DNA from: Lachnospiraceae bacterium M18-1
GTDB lineage: Bacteria; Bacillota; Clostridia; Lachnospirales; Lachnospiraceae
Length of the DNA stretch: 64,000 bases
Reading direction: 5' to 3'
Assembly: GCA_000403295.2 (NCBI GenBank)
Contig: KE159612.1
Span: forward strand, 124,001-188,000
Shown one piece after another: positions 60,744 to 64,000 of the stretch (positions are counted from its first letter, which is position 1; each line of letters starts with the position of its first letter). Below the pieces are notes generated by a model. That model had not been told where the DNA came from, ran no database searches, and was given only the letters and a program-made list of their open reading frames with translations. Position numbers and translations under genes: made by a program.

Positions 60744-60933
60744 AGAAAAGCTGTGAATCAGCGGTGGGTTGACACCTAAAATCTGACATATTATCCGAAC
60801 GTAGGTGTCGGAGGTTGGCAGGCAACGGAAAAACCTGTTATTATCCAGACGAAGGTGCTGGAGGTTGGCAGACAACAGAAAAATCAACCGTGAGAAGGGA
60901 ATGTTTGATGCTGCGGCACAGGCATTCCCTTTT
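60744..60933 (+). ncRNA. Structured leader RNA with tandem hairpin units and attenuator
   Basis: Two 50-nt units (60791-60840 and 60841-60890) each hold a stem closing ACGNAGGTG and a GTTG/CAAC hairpin with loop GCAGR. In the first stem the pairs are CCGA/TCGG in unit 1 and CCAG/CTGG in unit 2: both strands change together. GGTTGA (60767) and TCAACC (60884) can close the whole domain. GACACCT (60771-60777) can instead pair with AGGTGTC (60803-60809), an alternative fold. A terminator-like hairpin GGGAATG (60898-60904) / CATTCCC (60923-60929) with TTTT follows, then the PBECR4 gene at 60974. This is the layout of a riboswitch or attenuator; class not recognised. Confidence 0.55.
60897..60933 (+). 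terminator. Attenuator-type hairpin before the PBECR4 gene
   Basis: GGGAATG/CATTCCC stem with an 18-nt loop and a T tract (60930-60933), 40 bp upstream of the start codon. Confidence 0.6.
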
Positions 60934-60973
60934 CTAAATACCGTTTTGTATCACATGGAATAAGGATGGGCCT

Positions 60974-61666
60974 ATGAACAAAAGAAGAGCAATTCAGATT
61001 ATGGTAAATGCAGCAGAATTATATAAAAAGAATCTCGAAGACCAAAAGATATTATTTCTTTATGGGATTCCTTCTGAGATCAAGAAAGTACTCCAGATGG
61101 AGAGTGGAAGGCTGCTGCCTGTGAAAAAGTATGAAGCGGTATTTCTTCGAAATAATTTTCTGCATTTGACGGGAGTGAAAATAAACCGCACAGAGATATC
61201 TTCTGCGATCCATTTTTATGAAAAATGCTTAGGGCATCGTCTGATGGAATCGGATTTTCGATTTGCTGGGGACGGATCTACAAACCAAAAATTGGAAATT
61301 CTGGAAAATATGATGTGTCTTAAGCGGAATGTGACCATGATCGGGGATTTTTCTGGCAGGGGATGGAAGCTGTATTCAGAGAAAGTGGCAGGAAATGTGT
61401 GTGGATGTATCGGATTTGTAAAAGATAGAAATACACAATGGAACGTACCAAATACACTTCTGAAAAAAGATATAAGAGATGTGTCCGCAGCCCCGGTACA
61501 AAAGGTTTATGCCATTATATCCAAAAGATATGCGGAGGAAAAATACTCCATACTTGAAAAGCTGGATAAAGGATTGGACATGAAAGTGTGTACCTTTCCA
61601 GAAGAAATTGAACGGATGCTGGATCGAGGGAATCTGCGGTTGAAAATGAAAAGCCAGGAACATTAG
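60974..61666 (+). CDS. PBECR4-domain protein of a conjugative element
   Basis: The 230-residue protein has the pattern AAELYKKNLEDQKILFLYG, RNNFLHLTGVK, SAIHFYEKCLGHRL, MIGDFSGRGWKLYSEKVAG, VPNTLLKKDIRD and QKVYAIISKRY, seen in PBECR4 (barnase/EndoU/ColicinE5-RelE-like) proteins carried by Clostridial ICEs. The fold suggests an RNase; activity is unproven. It is preceded by the structured leader and followed by a terminator, so it may be a single-gene regulated unit. Confidence 0.72.
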   Translation: MNKRRAIQIMVNAAELYKKNLEDQKILFLYGIPSEIKKVLQMESGRLLPVKKYEAVFLRNNFLHLTGVKINRTEISSAIHFYEKCLGHRLMESDFRFAGDGSTNQKLEILENMMCLKRNVTMIGDFSGRGWKLYSEKVAGNVCGCIGFVKDRNTQWNVPNTLLKKDIRDVSAAPVQKVYAIISKRYAEEKYSILEKLDKGLDMKVCTFPEEIERMLDRGNLRLKMKSQEH

Positions 61667-61709
61667 AAGAAAGTAAAAAAAGATTACTGAGTAAAAGATA
61701 TGTATATGT

Positions 61710-61748
61710 AAAGAGTGTTGAAACTGCTGTGTTTCACACTCTTTTTTT
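61710..61748 (+). terminator. Terminator of the PBECR4 gene
   Basis: GAGTGTTGAAAC and GTTTCACACTC pair around TGCTGT with one bulged T, followed by TTTTTTT. Confidence 0.75.
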
Positions 61749-61787
61749 GCGCAGAAAAGCAACTGAAATGTAGAAAGGGGAAGGAAA

Positions 61788-62573
61788 ATGGAATCCAGTT
61801 TTTTATCATTTTCGCAATCGGAACAAGTGGAAATATTCCGGAGTATATTGGAGCAGACCGGAAGGAGAAACCAGGCAGAGGATATCGGGCAGCTGGTCCA
61901 CTGCCTGCAGTCTATCCAGACGAACCTGGCAGACGCCATGGATGAGGTCAGCTATCTGTTGGAGCAGATAGAGCCCGTGGAGGAACCGGATATAAAAGCC
62001 AGGCTTGGCAGGATGCAGGAGGAGATCCGGAAAAACATGCATCAGTTTGGAAAGCAGATCCAGGCGGCAGAGACAGAAGTGGTCGAAGGGATCCAAAATG
62101 TAATGCAGGATTTGAGAAAAAAAGGAGTGCAGGCTCTCGACTGTGTTTTCAGCACTGCACATGTATCCCAGGGGCTTGGAAGGGCAGAAGCCCTTCTGAC
62201 ACAGGCAGTGTCAGGCCTGGAAAAAAAGATGCAAGCCGTAGACTGTATGGCAGAGGAATTCCACGCCATGAAAGGCCATGCGAAAAACATTGGAAGGGCT
62301 GCGGTTGGAAAACCTGCGGAAGAGGTCACAGCAGGAAACAGGACTGCAGGGGCTATGGCAAAGATCCGGGCGGGAATGGAATATTGTAAAAAGATACTTA
62401 CAGGGCTGGGACAAAAAGTACTGATGGCAAGGGCGCATGTGGAACACCTACACCAGACGGCCGAACTGCGTCCGGAACATGTGGCTTCGGTGCAGGAAAT
62501 CGCAAAGGAACTCCGTGATGCCCGGGACTTTGGCCCAGTCAGGCACCCGGAACTTCTGCAGATAAGATCATGA
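61788..62573 (+). CDS. Helical ICE-associated protein (DUF6674-like)
   Basis: The 261-residue protein is helical throughout, with coiled-coil segments (EPDIKARLGRMQEEIRKNM; GIQNVMQDLRKKGVQALD) and a C-terminal ELRPEHVASVQEIAKELRDA. It resembles uncharacterised proteins of Tn1549/CTn-type elements. Function unknown. AAGGGGAAGGA precedes the ATG. Starts a run of closely packed genes on the plus strand. Confidence 0.7.
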   Translation: MESSFLSFSQSEQVEIFRSILEQTGRRNQAEDIGQLVHCLQSIQTNLADAMDEVSYLLEQIEPVEEPDIKARLGRMQEEIRKNMHQFGKQIQAAETEVVEGIQNVMQDLRKKGVQALDCVFSTAHVSQGLGRAEALLTQAVSGLEKKMQAVDCMAEEFHAMKGHAKNIGRAAVGKPAEEVTAGNRTAGAMAKIRAGMEYCKKILTGLGQKVLMARAHVEHLHQTAELRPEHVASVQEIAKELRDARDFGPVRHPELLQIRS

Positions 62574-62598
62574 TGGAAAAAGAAGGAGGAAGTAAAGT

Positions 62599-62718
62599 AT
62601 GGATCCGGAAAAAGAAATCTGTATGACTGCGGACCAGTTGGAGATGCTGCTGGAATATCTACCGGATGATGTAATGCTGGAAATTTCATGGGAGAGAATG
62701 GATGGAAAAGAAATATGA
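62599..62718 (+). CDS. 39-residue small protein
   Basis: MDPEKEICMTADQLEML and LEYLPDDVMLEISWERMDG are encoded after GAAGGAGGAAGT. The acidic peptide overlaps the JAB gene start by 17 bases, suggesting translational coupling. Short proteins at this position occur in related elements (inference). No homologue recognised. Confidence 0.55.
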   Translation: MDPEKEICMTADQLEMLLEYLPDDVMLEISWERMDGKEI

Positions 62719-63228
62719 ATTGAAAATGGTCAGCGTCCGGCTTGTGAATGACCCGCCGTTGTGGGGCAGCAAAAAAGTGGAAACGCCAAAAGACGCTGCG
62801 GAAGTGATGGCAGAGAAACTGCAGAAGTATGACAGGGAATTGTTTTGTATTCTGAACCTGCGGACAAATGGAAGTGTCATCAATGCCAATATCGTGACTA
62901 TGGGAACATTGAATACGGCTCTGGTGTGTCCGCGCGAAGTGTTTAAATCATCCATCCTTTCGAACGCCGCACATATTGTGCTGCTACATAATCATCCATC
63001 CGGCGATTATACGCCAAGCATGGAGGATATGAACACAACAAAAAGACTGCAGCTCTGCGGGGATCTATCGGGATCCCTGTTGTGGACCACATCATTACGG
63101 GAACCAATGGGCAATATTTCAGTTTTAAGGAAAATGGGATCATGATAGAGATAGATAAGGTCTGGAGGGAGGTGGGAGTAGCAGAGGATAAGATTCCCTA
63201 CCGGATCAGTGAAGAACCAAAAAGATAA
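62702..63228 (+). pseudogene. JAB/RadC-like (MPN) domain protein, frameshifted
   Basis: The first frame (to 63145) has VETPKDAAEVMAEKLQKYDR and the metal site LLHNHPSGDYTPSMEDMNTT, then diverges. The correct continuation, IGIPVVDHIITGTNGQYF, SFKENGIMIEIDK and EEPKR with a stop at 63228, is in another frame. The slip is near 63067 (GATCTATCGGG), consistent with loss of one base. Such ICE JAB proteins are related to the C-terminal part of RadC. Sequencing error is possible. Confidence 0.8.
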
Positions 63229-63317
63229 TAAAAATAGGAAAATAAAACGATCAGGAAAATAAGGGAAAGGAGGCGGAGTTCCGGCCGGGTAAAAGATATC
63301 TTCCCTCCTTTTTGCGG

Positions 63318-64000
63318 TTGGATTTAGAGAGGAAAGCAATAGAACGGATCAGAAATGCCAGTGAGATGGCACTTTTACATTACGGGAAGCCGCTGGTTGT
63401 TATGGACAGCGGAGGAAAGGACAGTGCGGTATGCCGGGAGATCGTAAGGCGTTCGGGCGTACCCCATGAGATCAGGCACAGCCTGACTACGGCGGACGCA
63501 CCGCAGACGGTTTACTATATAAGGGGACAGTTTAAACAGGCAGAAGAAACCGGCATCCGATGTGAAGTGTTTTTTCCATACTACAAGGGGCAGCGTACCA
63601 CCATGTGGCGTTTGATCCCTGCAAAGAAGATCCCGCCGACCCGGATCGCCCGCTACTGCTGTGAAGTCCTGAAAGAAGGAAACGGGAATGGCAGGTTTAT
63701 CGTGACCGGGGTACGGTGGGCGGAAAGCTATAAGAGGAAGCAGCGGGGAATCTATGAATCGTTTGCAAAGACAAAGAAGAATAAGATCATCCTGAATAAT
63801 GACAATGATGACCGGAGGATGCTGTTTGAATCCTGCAGGCTTAAGAGCAAACATGTCTGCAATCCCATCATAGACTGGACGGACCGGGACGTATGGGAAT
63901 ATATCCGGGCGGAAAAGATCCCGGTCAACCCATTGTACGATATGGGGTTCTTACGTGTGGGATGTATCGGGTGCACCATGGCCGGGAAACAGAGGTACCG
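63318..64000 (+). CDS. PAPS-reductase-family protein (partial, runs off the window)
   Basis: The open frame encodes LDLERKAIERIRNASEMALL, the PP-loop MDSGGKDSAVCREIV, TTADAPQTVYYIRGQF, MWRLIPAKKIPPTRIARYCC, TGVRWAESYKRK and, near the end, VGCIGCTMAGKQRYR. The Cys pairs suggest an iron-sulfur site. ICE-borne members are often annotated as phosphoadenosine phosphosulfate reductases or linked to DNA sulfur modification. The start is uncertain: TTG 63318 is used; the frame is open from 63246 and AAAGGAGG lies at 63266, too far upstream for this TTG. The C-terminus is outside the window. Confidence 0.8.
   Translation, partial: MDLERKAIERIRNASEMALLHYGKPLVVMDSGGKDSAVCREIVRRSGVPHEIRHSLTTADAPQTVYYIRGQFKQAEETGIRCEVFFPYYKGQRTTMWRLIPAKKIPPTRIARYCCEVLKEGNGNGRFIVTGVRWAESYKRKQRGIYESFAKTKKNKIILNNDNDDRRMLFESCRLKSKHVCNPIIDWTDRDVWEYIRAEKIPVNPLYDMGFLRVGCIGCTMAGKQRY

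Noticed and set aside
59889..60887. 332-codon minus-strand frame opposite VirB4 and the leader
   Set aside because: Antisense of a clear VirB4 domain; continues by chance into the AT-rich leader.
60791..60890. Possible mini CRISPR or iteron array (two 50-bp units)
   Set aside because: Units abut with no spacer, carry covarying stems and sit in a promoter-terminator leader, so a structured RNA fits better.
1..64000. tRNA or rRNA genes
   Set aside because: No cloverleaf with a GGTTCRAATCC-like arm or rRNA core sequence was recognised on either strand by eye; a covariance-model scan was not possible.

Overview
The window looks like a chromosome segment of an anaerobic gut Firmicute, most probably a Lachnospiraceae member (Blautia/Enterocloster/Hungatella-like; inference). 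Reasons: strong AGGAGG-type ribosome binding sites, GH42 galactosidase and myo-inositol catabolism genes in Clostridia-style order, two-subunit L-serine dehydratase, PD-(D/E)xK 'Rpn-like' multicopy proteins, RIT, IS21, IS66 and IS630 elements, and the conjugative-element gene families at the right end. No rRNA, tRNA or CRISPR array was seen.

Layout. 1-4000: an IS200/IS605-like end, then a divergent AraC regulator and GH42 beta-galactosidase plus a methyltransferase. 4000-12070: an AT-rich accessory operon with a degenerate Fic-like protein, an SF1 helicase (frameshifted), a DarT-like ADP-ribosyltransferase and an ADP-ribosylglycohydrolase. The last gene is split by a MITE-IS630-MITE stack at a CTAG site. 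A rhuM gene with a nonsense codon and half of an integrase follow. 12163-15593: a complete RIT element (three overlapping tyrosine recombinases between 85-bp inverted repeats). 15600-20270: a second defence block with a DUF1016 nuclease, an Mrr-like/STAND NTPase and a second, even more degenerate Fic-like protein. 20340-24370: the N-terminal half of an integrase, a VapE-like fragment and an IS21 element.

24400-53600 is mostly GC-richer host sequence. It holds L-serine dehydratase (sdaAA/sdaAB), a PD-(D/E)xK protein and a LacI-type regulator followed by iolC-iolD-iolB-adh-iolE-iolG. The enzymes oxidise myo-inositol (IolG), dehydrate the inosose (IolE), open the ring (IolD), isomerise the product (IolB) and phosphorylate it (IolC); the alcohol dehydrogenase probably disposes of reducing power or an aldehyde end product. 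After these come an ABC exporter with its two-component system, a GtrII-like membrane protein, a chemoreceptor next to an orphan lipoprotein solute-binding protein, SdpI, a MerR/TipAS regulator and an Old-Yellow-Enzyme flavoprotein. Three families of palindromic or tandem repeats are scattered between these genes.

53600-64000 is accessory again. An ABC ATPase is cut off at its Walker B motif. A Lamassu-like pair follows (DUF4297/Cap4-like nuclease, frameshifted, plus an SMC-like ATPase), then a truncated P-loop ATPase, IS66 material, and the right-hand part of a conjugative element: a VirB4 C-terminus, a PBECR4 protein behind a structured leader RNA with an attenuator, a coiled-coil protein, a frameshifted JAB/RadC-like gene and a PAPS-reductase-like gene running off the window.

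The main candidates for undescribed biology are (1) degenerate Fic-like proteins that open two different defence operons, one with DarT and an ADP-ribosylglycohydrolase and one with an Mrr-STAND NTPase; (2) the tandem-hairpin leader RNA at 60744-60933; and (3) the 46-bp intergenic repeat family.
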